Shown here piece after piece: positions 44,901 through 51,473 of a DNA stretch of 53,519 bases. The DNA is from Streptomyces sennicomposti (GTDB lineage Bacteria > Actinomycetota > Actinomycetes > Streptomycetales > Streptomycetaceae), in assembly GCF_019890635.1 (NCBI RefSeq), contig NZ_JAIOAB010000050.1, positions 1-53,519 on the forward strand, given 5' to 3'. Positions within the stretch are counted from its first letter, which is position 1. Every line of letters begins with the position of its first letter. Under the pieces are notes generated by a model, which was given only the letters and a program-made list of their open reading frames with translations, was not told the DNA's origin and searched no databases. The translations under genes and the position numbers were made by a program.

Positions 44901-45939
44901 CGCCGAGGTCGCGGGGCAGGTCCTCGCCGCGGTAGCGCTGGTGCCTGCGGGTCTCGCGCAGCGCGGCGGCCACCCGCCGGGTGAGGTCGCCGAAGCCGTC
45001 GTCGCCGTGCACGTCCACGCGCAGCGGCAGCACGTTGACGGCCATGGCGGGGGTGCGCAGTTCGACGGGGGCGGTGCGGCACATGAGCGGCAGGGCGAAG
45101 ACCACGTCGGTGCGGCCCAGCACGCGGTGCAGGAAGGCGGCGTAGCAGGCGATCAGGGCCTCGCCCCAGGTGGCCTTGTGGCGTTCGGCGAAGTCGCGCA
45201 GCCGGGCGGTGTCCTCGGGGCCGAGGACGGTGCGGGCGGTCAGGGAGCGGCCGGAGGGCCCGGTCGCGGGCCGTGCGTCGTCCACGTCGGGCAGCGGGGT
45301 GAACCGGTCGACCCAGTAGGCGCGGTCGGCGGCCGCGCGGTCGCTCGCGCGGTACTCCCGGTCGGCGGCGACGAGGGCCTCCAGGGTGCCGAAGGTCCGC
45401 TTCGGCGCCTCGGTGCCGCGCACCAGGGCGGTGTAGTGGGCGGCGGTGCGGCGGGCCAGCATGGCGCCGCTGTAGCCGTCGAAGACGAGGTGGTGGCCGA
45501 GCTGGGTGTACCAGACCTCGTGGTCGGAGAGCCGGATGACGACGGGCGAGTACAGCGGGCGGTCCGTCATCTCGCGGCAGGTCTCGGCGGCCCGCGCCCG
45601 TTCGGCCTCGACGAGCGCGGCGGCCGCGGCGGCCGGGTCGTCCTCGCCGGCGAGGTCGATGACCGGGGGCGGCGGCACGGGGGCGTCACCGACCGCCTGC
45701 CGCGGGCCCGCGGGGGTGTCGTAGACCCGCAGGCGCAGGCTCTCGGCCTCCTCGGTGGTCGCCCGGACGGCCTCGGCGAGCGCGGCCGGGTCGATCGGTT
45801 CCTGGCCGCCGGTGATCTCCACCACGTCCCCGACCACGTAGTACGGCGAGTCCGGCTCCAGACGTTGCGCGTTCCAGATGCCCGCCTGGGCGCCGGTCAG
45901 GGGAAGAAGTCGGTCCGAGGGGACGGGTGGGGTGGTCAA
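35944..45939 (-). CDS. Siderophore NRPS, C-A-PCP-E-C-A-PCP-E-C
   Basis: A 3331-aa synthetase. C1 at about 10-440 (HHLVFDG 149-155); A1 about 470-945 (YVIHTSGSAG; FDSAFDHLVW; pocket read D-S-D-D-V-G-M-V-D-K); PCP1 Ser988; E1 about 1045-1480 (HHLAMDG 1160); C2 about 1485-1900 (HHALLDG 1611); A2 about 1920-2410 (YVIYTSGTTG; pocket read D-V-W-N-V-G-A-V-N-K); PCP2 Ser2455; E2 about 2505-2910 (HHLLVDG 2635); C3 about 2925-3331 (HHVLSDG 3044). There is no thioesterase. I do not assign the A domains with confidence; hydroxyornithine derivatives are expected from the neighbours. Two epimerases predict D-residues; the final C domain may release or cyclise the peptide. The start is TTG at 45939, with AAGGAG 6 nt upstream. 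Confidence 0.95.
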   Translation of the reverse strand: MTTPPVPSDRLLPLTGAQAGIWNAQRLEPDSPYYVVGDVVEITGGQEPIDPAALAEAVRATTEEAESLRLRVYDTPAGPRQAVGDAPVPPPPVIDLAGEDDPAAAAAALVEAERARAAETCREMTDRPLYSPVVIRLSDHEVWYTQLGHHLVFDGYSGAMLARRTAAHYTALVRGTEAPKRTFGTLEALVAADREYRASDRAAADRAYWVDRFTPLPDVDDARPATGPSGRSLTARTVLGPEDTARLRDFAERHKATWGEALIACYAAFLHRVLGRTDVVFALPLMCRTAPVELRTPAMAVNVLPLRVDVHGDDGFGDLTRRVAAALRETRRHQRYRGEDLPRDLGVPGAGALLHGRGINLKAFDLAMDFAGATGVMRNVAGGPPEDMGLSVLPTTDGGLLLGFEVDARDNDQESVDGKLAGLLALLDGLLDGRAVGRISLAGGAGAPPPAWTPKALPGTPPLVPDAFDAMAQTADAAEAALVCGDERLTARELAGRVHRLARALRARGIGPDDIVALALPRSADLVTALLAVLDAGAAFLPLDTAHPPQRLRALVEDARPALVVTAGAVDGLPWQTLLGEAEGLSGAPLTAAELAAPRHPEHLAYVIHTSGSAGRPKGVLGRAGGLAALLHHQRATVVAEAERAAGRRLRVAHTYSFAFDSAFDHLVWLLCGHRLHVYDAETVRDADALLAAYARDGIDVVDTTPTMATALVDGGLLDLRPTLLVLGGEATPPALWRRIAASGVTARNMYGPTEATVDSTTAPVTGDEPTIGAPLAGTRAYVLDHALQPVPRGAVGELYLAGPHLARGYLGAPGTTAERFLADPYGPPGQRMYRTGDLARWVEGRGLDYLGRADGQIKVRGHRIELGEVEAALAAVPGVTAAAAAVRAGRLVGYVVSATVTAQTARADLAERLPEHLVPAAVIVLDKLPLTPNGKLDRAALPAPTAAGGGREPRTERERLLCAALAEVFEVERVGVDDDFFTLGGDSITAITVSSKLRAKGLELKPRDLLARRTFASLAASARQVAEPDGPVDEPTGPVTAPPIVRALLDAHPDVDAVAGYAQWTALRIDSLAYDDLVTGVQTLLDRHDALRLRVDGDGLEILPRGSVPAAVGEVHGEDAEAVAERLARELDPRRGDLLRAELIRTGDGEPDQLVLVVHHLAMDGVSWRVLVPDLHAACTGGAPQPAGTSWRRHTALLAEQGATGARRGELGHWRAVLGSATRIGARPLDQRRDTVATARRTVTVASPAVTEALLTTLPAAYRAGVDEVLLAALALTLRRWGGADRDAVTVTLEGHGREHLDLSGTVGWFTHEYPVRVPAAGDAGTVLRAAKEARRNVPGQGLGYGVLRHLDPAGAELAAVPPPDVLLNYLGRFSPLTGTGWRLPDQDAFSVVEPGAKALEQILALNCFVHEGDQPRLAVEWTAATEVVTPDALAALQTAWDDSLHQLAEHARHATGGLTPSDLPLVALDQAAIDALERSGPVQDVWPATPLQVGLSFHTMVRDDQDADVYVVQAVTTLEGELDPDRLAEAARELLRRTPSLRVHLATAGDEVVQVVPAEPTLDWRRDDDFETAVRSELARPFDPAGPPLIRFLLSRVGPATHKLVITNHHALLDGWSMPLVGRTLLGIYTELGGGPAVPAAADVAEYYRWLAGRDREASRAAWRAALDGVDGATRLAPATASASVARPGRVTVGLGADFSDRLRAFARTQGVTLTTVLQTAWGLLLGRLTGRDDVVFGCPVSGRPAEVDGVESMIGQLGTTIPVRVRHTQDRTARDLMTRVHEESVALAEHHWLGLPEIQRLAGAGELFDTMLVMENFPLSDRARTPIGPGLDLAAVDITDATHYALTVIVLPGEEITLGLGYQPGAFTEQRVRDYGRWLRHLLQEIVDNPERPAAALPALDAGERERMLRLGAGATPAKRRGHWLEEFASWVRRKPGAEALVCRDRSLTYAELDQEANRLAHALIRHGVRPQDPVAVLLGRDIEMTVALFAVAKAGAVYVPMDPGYPRDRLAYMLDDIAPAAAVTTGADLPAAHDIPVLRLDDPATLAGLPGTDPAEARAALTEDALAYVIYTSGTTGRPKGVGVTHRGVPDLIALQEEVVGITEHDRYLHFASTSFDVAFWQTMVPLLSGGASVIAPEEVRVPGDELLDYIAEHRVTGVNLLPSFLAAMPDDRTVPSDVLFVVGAERLDPRLARRWGEGRRALFNAYGPTEVTVNSVTWHYDPADPGPLPIGRPDPNVRAYVLDRGLQPVGVGVTGELYLAGPSLARGYLGRPDLTSAAFVADPFGPPGERMYRTGDLVQWRPDGQLVFLGRADHQIKIRGFRVELGEIESALTRHPDVRACAVTLRDGRLVGYVIPVDGARPDPATLRKHLAGHLPDHMVPSALLLIDRLPLTPGGKLDTAALPDPQTAATRRREPAGAAETILLGVFRDILGSDDIGPDDDFFAIGGDSIVSLQVVSRARRQGLGLTARDVFEGATVAGIAARARTLAEAEGPAAGDAPLTPVMRDLLRRAGAAADGFCQWTEVCVPPGGDEDHWRTVLDRILARHDVLRAHLAGDALRIPPVGAVTGADVLTRVPVAADLPTGQLRALIDGHTAEARAAMDPRTGPLLRATWYDAGPGRPGRLVLIAHHLLVDGVSWRVLLDDVRHAHEGGAPARHGMSFLTWARTLREADRRDELPHWRRMTPTPALAARPLDPARDTVATAAHHEIQLDADTTRALVTTLPAALRTTPDAVLLTALARAVRDWRGAPRLLVALESHGRPDHVDLSQTVGWFTAVHPLLLDADDDPRAVARRLRAQGDALGHGILTTAGLLDPVAPEIAWNYLGRYTGAPAEEAAWRTPPDAGPLGSGATDAMPLPHALAVDALVRDDRLGIRLTWPGELFTAAEIEQLAGQLRAALLGVAAAPEISALAGGRPIAEVQPLTPLQEVMLRHSRTERPDPYTVQSAFSLTGSLDLDALRAAGDDLLARHPNLGAAFPADLAVVPRSPRPEFRVCDGPAEEVLAADLAEPFDLAAGPLFRLTVIRHHADRFDLVLTSHHVLSDGWSAPRVLTELFALYTARLRGEEPALPAPVPFGDYLAWRAAHEPDLDVWAEELRDLPEGDYLGAADLGPAWQEPAVITFDAPLVAELTRLAVDRGLTRSTLVQGAWSVLLARRSGRADVCFGAMVACRPPELEGVEEIVGLLANTVPVRARLTGTLADALSALQTRQRTLADHHHVALTDLERVTGRRRLFDSLVVFENYPVDHDRLREPAPGLTLIGTRFREATHHPVTLTVMPDGDTWTGVLAHRTAPGAADALAAELLDLLRSLADHLDQDVRTLLERR

Positions 45940-45940
45940 C

Positions 45941-46726
45941 TCACTCTCCTTGCAGTGTGGGGACGACCATGGGAGTGGCGGTCACCGGGTCGGGGACGAT
46001 GACGCTCGGCAGGTCGAACACGTCCTTGATCAGCGCGGCGTCCACGATGTCCGCGGGCCTGCCCTCGGCCACGACCCGCCCGTCGCGCATGGCGACCAGG
46101 TGGTCGGCGAAGCGGCACGCCTGGTTGATGTCGTGCAGGACGGCGATCACGGTCCTGCCCTGGTCGCGCAGTTCGGCCAGCAGGCAGAGCAGCTGGTACT
46201 GGTGGGTGATGTCGAGGAAGGACGTCGGCTCGTCCAGCAGCAGGTACGGCGTCTCCTGGGCGAGCGCCATGGCGATCCACACCCGCTGCCGCTGGCCGCC
46301 GGACAGTTCCTGGACGGGCCGGTCGGCCAGTTCGGTGACGCCGGCGGCGGCCATCGCGCCGGTGACGGCGTCCTCGTCGCGCTCCGACCACAGCTTCAGC
46401 AGCGACTGGTGGGGGTAGCGGCCGCGGGCCACCAGCTGCCGGACCTTCACGTCCTCGGGGGCCAGCGGGTCCTGGGGCAGGAAGCCGACCTGCCGGGCCA
46501 GTTCCTTGGACGGGTAGGAGCCGACCTCGCGTCCGTCCAGTTCGACCCGCCCCTCGGCGGGCCGCAGCAGCCGGACCAGGGACCGCAGCAGCGTGGACTT
46601 GCCGCAGGCGTTGGGGCCCACGACGGCGGTGAAGGCGCCGTCGGGGATGTCGAGGCTCAGCCGGGTGGCCACCACCCGGTCGCCGTAGCGAAGGGTGATG
46701 TCCCGCGCGGACAGGCGTGCGCTCAT
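45941..46726 (-). CDS. Ferric siderophore ABC transporter ATPase (FecE-like)
   Basis: A 261-aa ABC ATPase with Walker A GPNACGKST, signature LSGGQRQR, Walker B LLLDEPTS and switch His LHDINQ. It has the FecE/FepC pattern (QDPLAPEDVKVRQLVARGRY). It powers import of the ferric siderophore with the two FecCD permeases and the lipoprotein. It overlaps the permease gene upstream by 4 nt and ends 1 nt before the NRPS start codon, so translation of transporter and NRPS is linked. Confidence 0.95.
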   Translation of the reverse strand: MSARLSARDITLRYGDRVVATRLSLDIPDGAFTAVVGPNACGKSTLLRSLVRLLRPAEGRVELDGREVGSYPSKELARQVGFLPQDPLAPEDVKVRQLVARGRYPHQSLLKLWSERDEDAVTGAMAAAGVTELADRPVQELSGGQRQRVWIAMALAQETPYLLLDEPTSFLDITHQYQLLCLLAELRDQGRTVIAVLHDINQACRFADHLVAMRDGRVVAEGRPADIVDAALIKDVFDLPSVIVPDPVTATPMVVPTLQGE

Positions 46727-47712
46727 GCGCGCCTCACCTCCTTGGTCAGCAGCCAGATCAGATAGCAGCCCCCGACCGCGGTGCTCACCACGCCGACGGG
46801 CAGGGCGACCGGGGCGAGCAGGGCCTGGGCGATGAGGTCGGCGCCCTGGAGCAGGACGGCGCCGGTCAGGGCGGCCGGCAGCAGGGGGATGCCGGCCGAC
46901 CCGGCGAGCCGGCGGCCGATCTGCGGGGCGGCCAGCGCGATGAACGCGATCGGTCCCGCGACCGCGGTCACGGTCGCCGTGCAGCCGACGCCGACGAGGA
47001 CCATCAGCAGGCGCAGCCGGCCCAGCGCGACCCCGGTGGTCACCGCGAGCGCGTCGCCGAGCGAGGTCTGGTGCATGGCGCGGGCCTGCGCGGCCATCAC
47101 CGCCAGCAGGACGCCGATCACCGCGAACGGGACGGTGAGGTCGGACCAGTCCACGCCGTTGAGGGAGCCGGCGCTCCAGCCGACCGCGGCGATGGCGATG
47201 TCGAGGTCGGCGCGGAGCACGATCCACGAGTTGAGCGCGGTCACCATGGCGTTGACGGCGATGCCGATCACCACGAGCCGCAGCCCGGAGAATCCCCGGT
47301 CCACCGAGAGCAGGTACACGGCGGCCGAGACGATCAGCCCGCCGGCCACCGAGGCGCCGGCCAGTTGCGCGGGCGTGCCCGACAGCACGGTCAGGGCGAA
47401 CAGCGCCCCGGTGTACGCCCCCGCGTCCAGGCCGATCACGTCGGGGCTGCCCAGGGGGTTGCGGGTGAGGTTCTGGAAGATCGCGCCGGCCACGCCGAGC
47501 GAGGCCCCGAAGACCGCGCCGGCCGCCACCCGGGGCAGGCGCCAGTCGTGGATCACCACGGAGTGCTCCCGCCCGGTCAGCACGGACAGCACCTCCGCCG
47601 GGGAGGCCCACGACGCCCCGTAGCACAGGCCGAGCAGGGCCAGGCCGAGGATCAGGGCGGCCAGGACCGCCGTGACGACGGCGGAGCGGGGCGGCCGCAC
47701 GCGCACGCTCAC
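46723..47712 (-). CDS. Ferric siderophore ABC permease (FecD-like)
   Basis: A 329-aa FecCD-family permease with about ten hydrophobic helices. Family blocks are WRLPRVAAGAVFGASLGVAG, AIFQNLTRNPLGSPDVIG and VAGPIAFIALAAPQIGRRL (coupling helix to the ATPase). It starts with GTG at 47712, overlapping the other permease by 4 nt, and pairs with it to form the channel. Confidence 0.94.
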   Translation of the reverse strand: MSVRVRPPRSAVVTAVLAALILGLALLGLCYGASWASPAEVLSVLTGREHSVVIHDWRLPRVAAGAVFGASLGVAGAIFQNLTRNPLGSPDVIGLDAGAYTGALFALTVLSGTPAQLAGASVAGGLIVSAAVYLLSVDRGFSGLRLVVIGIAVNAMVTALNSWIVLRADLDIAIAAVGWSAGSLNGVDWSDLTVPFAVIGVLLAVMAAQARAMHQTSLGDALAVTTGVALGRLRLLMVLVGVGCTATVTAVAGPIAFIALAAPQIGRRLAGSAGIPLLPAALTGAVLLQGADLIAQALLAPVALPVGVVSTAVGGCYLIWLLTKEVRRA

Positions 47713-48731
47713 AGCGCCCCCGCCCCGTAGCGGCGGACGGTCCAGATCAGCATGGGGCCGCCGAGGAACGCGGTCACGATGGCCACCGGCATCTCACCGG
47801 TGGGCAGCAGCACGCGCGCCGCGGTGTCGGCGGCCAGCAGCAGGATCGGCCCGAGCACCATGGAGTACGCCATCAGCCAGGGCGCCGAGCCCGCCGCGGG
47901 CCTGCGGGCCAGGTGCGGCACGATCAGCCCGACGAAGAGGATCGGTCCGGCCACCGCCGTCGCCGCGCCGCTGAGGACGGTGATGAGGACCAGCGTCACG
48001 ATCTGGGTGCGGGCCACCCCGGCGCCCAGGGTCTGCGCCACGCTCTCCCCGAGGGCCAGGACGTTGAGGGAGCGGCCGAGGGCGAGCGCGGCGAGCAGGC
48101 ACACGCCGATGGCGGCCAGGGGCAGCGTCAGCGGTTCCTGTTCGCGTCCGGCCAGGGTGCCGACCGACCAGAACCGGTAGGCGTCGAACACGTCCGGGTT
48201 CATCAGCCGCAGCCCGAGCGCGATGCCGCCGAGCACGGCCGTCAGGGCGACGCCGGTGAGCACCAGCCGCAGGGGCGCGCGCCGCCCGACCGCCAGCACC
48301 AGCAGGGCGGCCAGCACGGAGCCCGCGACGGCGCACAGCAGTTGGCCGCCCTGCCCGCCGGCCAGTCCGAGGGCGGAGCCCACGGTGACCGCGAAGCCCG
48401 CGCCCGCGGTGACCCCGAGGATGCCGGGTTCGGCGAGCGGGTTGCGGGCGAGGGTCTGGATGAGCGCGCCCCCGACCGCCAGCGCGGCGCCGACGGCCGC
48501 CGCCAGCAGCGCCCGCGGCGCCCGGACGTCTCGTACGATCACGTGGTCGTTCGTTCCTCGGTAGTCGAAGAGGGCCCTGACCACCTCGGCGGGGGGAACC
48601 CGGTGGGCGCCGACGCCGATGCTGACGACGGCGACGGCGGCCAGCAGGACCAGCCCGCCCACGAGCAGGCCGATCCGCCGGGCCTCCCCCGCGGCTCTCC
48701 CCCCGGCCGGGGGACGCTGTGCAGCGGTCAC
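47709..48731 (-). CDS. Ferric siderophore ABC permease (FecC-like)
   Basis: A 340-aa FecCD-family permease: VRAPRALLAAAVGAALAVGG, LIQTLARNPLAEPGILGVTA and VAGPILFVGLIVPHLARR. GTG 48731 overlaps the stop of the binding-protein gene (GTGA), the same coupling as at the other joints of this operon. It is the partner of the FecD-like permease. Confidence 0.94.
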   Translation of the reverse strand: MTAAQRPPAGGRAAGEARRIGLLVGGLVLLAAVAVVSIGVGAHRVPPAEVVRALFDYRGTNDHVIVRDVRAPRALLAAAVGAALAVGGALIQTLARNPLAEPGILGVTAGAGFAVTVGSALGLAGGQGGQLLCAVAGSVLAALLVLAVGRRAPLRLVLTGVALTAVLGGIALGLRLMNPDVFDAYRFWSVGTLAGREQEPLTLPLAAIGVCLLAALALGRSLNVLALGESVAQTLGAGVARTQIVTLVLITVLSGAATAVAGPILFVGLIVPHLARRPAAGSAPWLMAYSMVLGPILLLAADTAARVLLPTGEMPVAIVTAFLGGPMLIWTVRRYGAGAL

Positions 48732-49723
48732 TTGGCGAGCAGCGGTGCGAACGACGTGTCGATCGCGTCCAGGGTCTTGAGGGCGTCGCTGTAGGTGGCG
48801 GCCTCGGTGTAGGCGATCGGGAACGTCATCTTCTTCTTGACGGCCGGCAGGTTCTGCCACAGCTTCGAGTCCAGGACGGCCTTGACCGAGGGCGGGACGC
48901 TGCCGTCGGCGTTGACGGAGTAGGTGATGGCGTCGGCCTGGCCGAGCGAGTCGCCGAGTTCCTCCATGGAGGGGTACTCGCTGACCGACTTGGAGCCGGG
49001 GCCGGGCTTCTTGACCTTGCCGTAGTAGTTCGCGCCGATGTCCTGGGCCACGTTGGTGCCCCACGAGCCGTTGAACTCGCGCTGGAAGGTGCCCTTGGAG
49101 GTGTCTCCGTAGGAGCCGACGTGGCCGAGCTTCAGCTGCGGCAGCACGCTCTGGTACTTCTTCTTCAGCTCGGCGGCCTTGGTCTCGTACGTGGTCTTCA
49201 TGGTGTCGTACGCGGCGAGGACGCCGGCCGCGTCGGCGTGCTTGCGGGACACCTCGCGCCACTGGGTGGGCAGCATGGGGCCGACCGCGACGACCGGGGC
49301 GATCGACTTGAGCCGCTTCATGTCGATGTCGCCGAGGACGGGCGCGGGGACGCCGAGGACGATGAGGTCGGGCTTGGCCTCGGCTATGGCCTCGTAGTTG
49401 GTCTCGGAGGCCTGCTCGCCGGCGACCTTCGTCAGCTTCTTGTAGGTGGCGAGTTCCTTGTCGTCCATCATGGGCTCGCCGCGCTTCCACGAGGAGATGC
49501 CGACGAGGGGGGCGCCGGCCTCGATCAGCGTGGGCACCGCGTAGCCGGTGGCGACGACGCGCTCGGGGTGGGCGGGGATGGTCACCTTGCCGTTGTCCGC
49601 GGTGAACACCCGGGTGTCGTTCTTCCCGGGCGTGTCCGCGTCGTTGTCCGACGACCCGCACGCGCTGAGGGTCAGGGCCAGTGCCAGGGCACCGACGAGG
49701 CCCGTTGATCTGCGCGTGAACAT
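48728..49723 (-). CDS. Siderophore-binding lipoprotein (FepB/FhuD-like)
   Basis: A 331-aa extracytoplasmic binding protein. Signal peptide with lipobox LTLSAC near residue 22, then HPERVVATGYAVPTLIEAGA, AEAKPDLIVLGVPAPVLGDI and a long helical hinge (YETKAAELKKKYQSVLPQL), typical of the PF01497 fold. It captures the ferric siderophore outside the membrane. It is 147 nt downstream of the siderophore-interacting protein gene and opens the overlapping transporter-NRPS run. Confidence 0.94.
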   Translation of the reverse strand: MFTRRSTGLVGALALALTLSACGSSDNDADTPGKNDTRVFTADNGKVTIPAHPERVVATGYAVPTLIEAGAPLVGISSWKRGEPMMDDKELATYKKLTKVAGEQASETNYEAIAEAKPDLIVLGVPAPVLGDIDMKRLKSIAPVVAVGPMLPTQWREVSRKHADAAGVLAAYDTMKTTYETKAAELKKKYQSVLPQLKLGHVGSYGDTSKGTFQREFNGSWGTNVAQDIGANYYGKVKKPGPGSKSVSEYPSMEELGDSLGQADAITYSVNADGSVPPSVKAVLDSKLWQNLPAVKKKMTFPIAYTEAATYSDALKTLDAIDTSFAPLLAK

Positions 49724-49870
49724 GTGCGTCTCCTTCTGACGTGCGAGACCGTTCCGCTCGGCGAGCGGGTCCTGCCTCGGTCCGTGGCCTGCCGGCGGGT
49801 CGCCGGGAGGAACTGTCGGGGGAAAGTCCGGTGCGGTGGGACTGATGGGGGAAGTCCGGTGGGGCGGGCT

Positions 49871-50758
49871 TCAGTGCTGGTGCTGGTCCTGGTGCTGGTG
49901 GTCGTCCTCGTGTTCGTCGTCGAAGTCGGCGACGCCGCGCTTCCAGTAGCCGGTGACCGTGTAGTCCCAGCGCTCCAGGCGCAATGCGTCGCGGACCCAG
50001 CGGCGCAGCGGCTTGATCTGCCCCGCCTCGCCGGCGATCCAGGCGTACAGCCGCTCGCCCTCAGGCACGCTCACCCCATTGGTGACCGCCTGGGCCAGGG
50101 CGTCTCCGGTGCCCGGCGGGCGGTCGCCCCGGTGCAGCCAGCGCACCTCGACGGCGTCGGGCGCCGACAGCTCGATCTCCTCGGCCGCGCCGGCGACCTC
50201 CACGAAGGCCCAGCCCTTCGCGTCCCGGGGCAGTTCCTCCAGCCAGCGGGCGATCGCGGGCAGGGCCGTGATGTCGCCCACCAGCAGGTAACGGTCGTAG
50301 ACACGCGGGACGATGAGACCGCCCGGCGGGCCCGCGACGTGCAGGAGGGCGCCCGGCTTCACCTGCTGCGCCCAGTCGGAGGCCAGGCCGCCTTGGTGCG
50401 GGGCGATGTCGATGTCGATCTCGCCCGTCACCGGGTCGTAGCGCCGTACGGTGTACTCCCGCGACGTGGGGTGGGGGCGCGGCCAGCGCAGCAGGTCGCC
50501 GTCCGGCTCCGGCAGGCTGAGGGAGCCGTCGGGTTCGGGGAACAGCAGCTTGACGTGGTCGATCGGCGAGTGCGCCTCGAAGCCCTTGGTGCCCGGTCCG
50601 CCGAGGGTGACGCGCAGCAGTCCGGCGCCGACCATCGCCGTGCGCACCACCTCCGCCTGGCGGACGCGGATCGGATAGCGCACCTTCTCGGGGCGGCGCC
50701 CGGCCATGACCTCCTCGATGCGGTCCAGATGACTCCGCTCCTGACCGGTGCGCATCAC
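49871..50758 (-). CDS. Siderophore-interacting flavoprotein (ferric reductase) with His-rich tail
   Basis: A 295-aa SIP/ViuB-family protein with an N-terminal FAD-binding barrel (LLRVTLGGPGTKGFEAHSPI; PTSREYTVRRYDP) and a C-terminal NAD(P)H-type domain (YLLVGDITALPAIARWLEEL; YAWIAGEAGQIKPLRRW; RDALRLERWDYTVTGYWKRG). It reduces the imported ferric complex and releases iron in the cytoplasm. The last 18 residues are DDEHEDDHQHQDQHQH-like, an acidic His tail able to bind metal. GTG 50758 or ATG 50755 are possible starts; ATG 50707 with GGAGG upstream is an alternative. First gene after the iron box at 50984. Confidence 0.93.
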   Translation of the reverse strand: MMRTGQERSHLDRIEEVMAGRRPEKVRYPIRVRQAEVVRTAMVGAGLLRVTLGGPGTKGFEAHSPIDHVKLLFPEPDGSLSLPEPDGDLLRWPRPHPTSREYTVRRYDPVTGEIDIDIAPHQGGLASDWAQQVKPGALLHVAGPPGGLIVPRVYDRYLLVGDITALPAIARWLEELPRDAKGWAFVEVAGAAEEIELSAPDAVEVRWLHRGDRPPGTGDALAQAVTNGVSVPEGERLYAWIAGEAGQIKPLRRWVRDALRLERWDYTVTGYWKRGVADFDDEHEDDHQHQDQHQH

Positions 50759-50983
50759 TTCTCACACTCCGTCAGGACAGTTGCGGTGCCGGCGAGTTCG
50801 GGAGACGGGGTCATCGGTGGGCTCCTACGGCCGCGGGCAGACCGGAAGGCCGGCGCGCGGGTTCGGGGCGCGCCAGGGTGGGCAGGGACACGTGGGTCGT
50901 TCCTTCGTTCGGGCATAGGCGTACGGGACTTGGCGCCACCGGTCCGGTCGAGTGCCGGAAGAACTGAGCCACCATCCCCCGAT

Positions 50984-51002
50984 TTAGGCAAGGCTTACCT
51001 TA
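50984..51002. promoter_or_regulatory. Iron box (DmdR/IdeR type) before SIP and transport genes
   Basis: TTAGGCAAGGCTTACCTTA matches the 19-bp DmdR/IdeR consensus (TTAGGTTAGGCTNACCTAA) at most positions. It lies about 225 nt upstream of the siderophore-interacting protein and would silence it, and probably the genes downstream, when iron is sufficient. The flanking 51003-51166 shows no gene. Confidence 0.88.
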
Positions 51003-51166
51003 TTTGCTTCCCGGGGGACGGTCAATCTGCCTGCGGGACAAGGGAGTTCACAGGGCAGGGCGACGCGCACCGCCGACGGACGCTGAGCGTCGCGCCGTTC
51101 CGCCGGCGGTGTTCCGACCTTCGACGACCTGGGATTCGACGGCCTGGGAGCGGCGGTCCGCTTTGG

Positions 51167-51385
51167 TCACCGCGACGGCGACCGCCCGGCCAGGCTCGCG
51201 GGGCGCATGTCGGTCCAGTGCTCGGACACATAGGTGAGGCAGCCCTGCCGGGAGTCCTCGCCGTGGACGGCCGTCCAGCCCGCGGGCACCTCGGCGAACG
51301 CGGGCCACAGCGAGTGCTGGTTCTCCTCGTTCACCAGGACCAGGTAGCGGGCGTCCTCGTCCTCGAAGGGGTTGGTGGCGGGCAT
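51167..51385 (-). CDS. MbtH-like NRPS accessory protein
   Basis: A 72-aa MbtH family protein with the signature NPFEDEDARYLVLVNEENQH, SLWPAFAEVPAGWTAVHGED and HWTDMRPASL. It binds A domains and aids their folding or activity. GAGGAGATCGCCC precedes ATG 51385. It follows the ornithine hydroxylase by 88 nt on the same strand, so both are likely made from the iron box at 52891. Confidence 0.96.
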   Translation of the reverse strand: MPATNPFEDEDARYLVLVNEENQHSLWPAFAEVPAGWTAVHGEDSRQGCLTYVSEHWTDMRPASLAGRSPSR

Positions 51386-51473
51386 GGGCGATCTCCTCGT
51401 GGGGATGGGCGAGTCGCCGCTCGACGGCGACGGGTCGGCGGCGACGACTCGGCGGTGACGGGTCCGGCCGGAT

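Noticed and set aside
35983..46002. Very long open frames on the plus strand opposite the siderophore NRPS
   Set aside because: They are antisense to clear NRPS domains, have no recognisable motifs, and arise from third-position GC bias.
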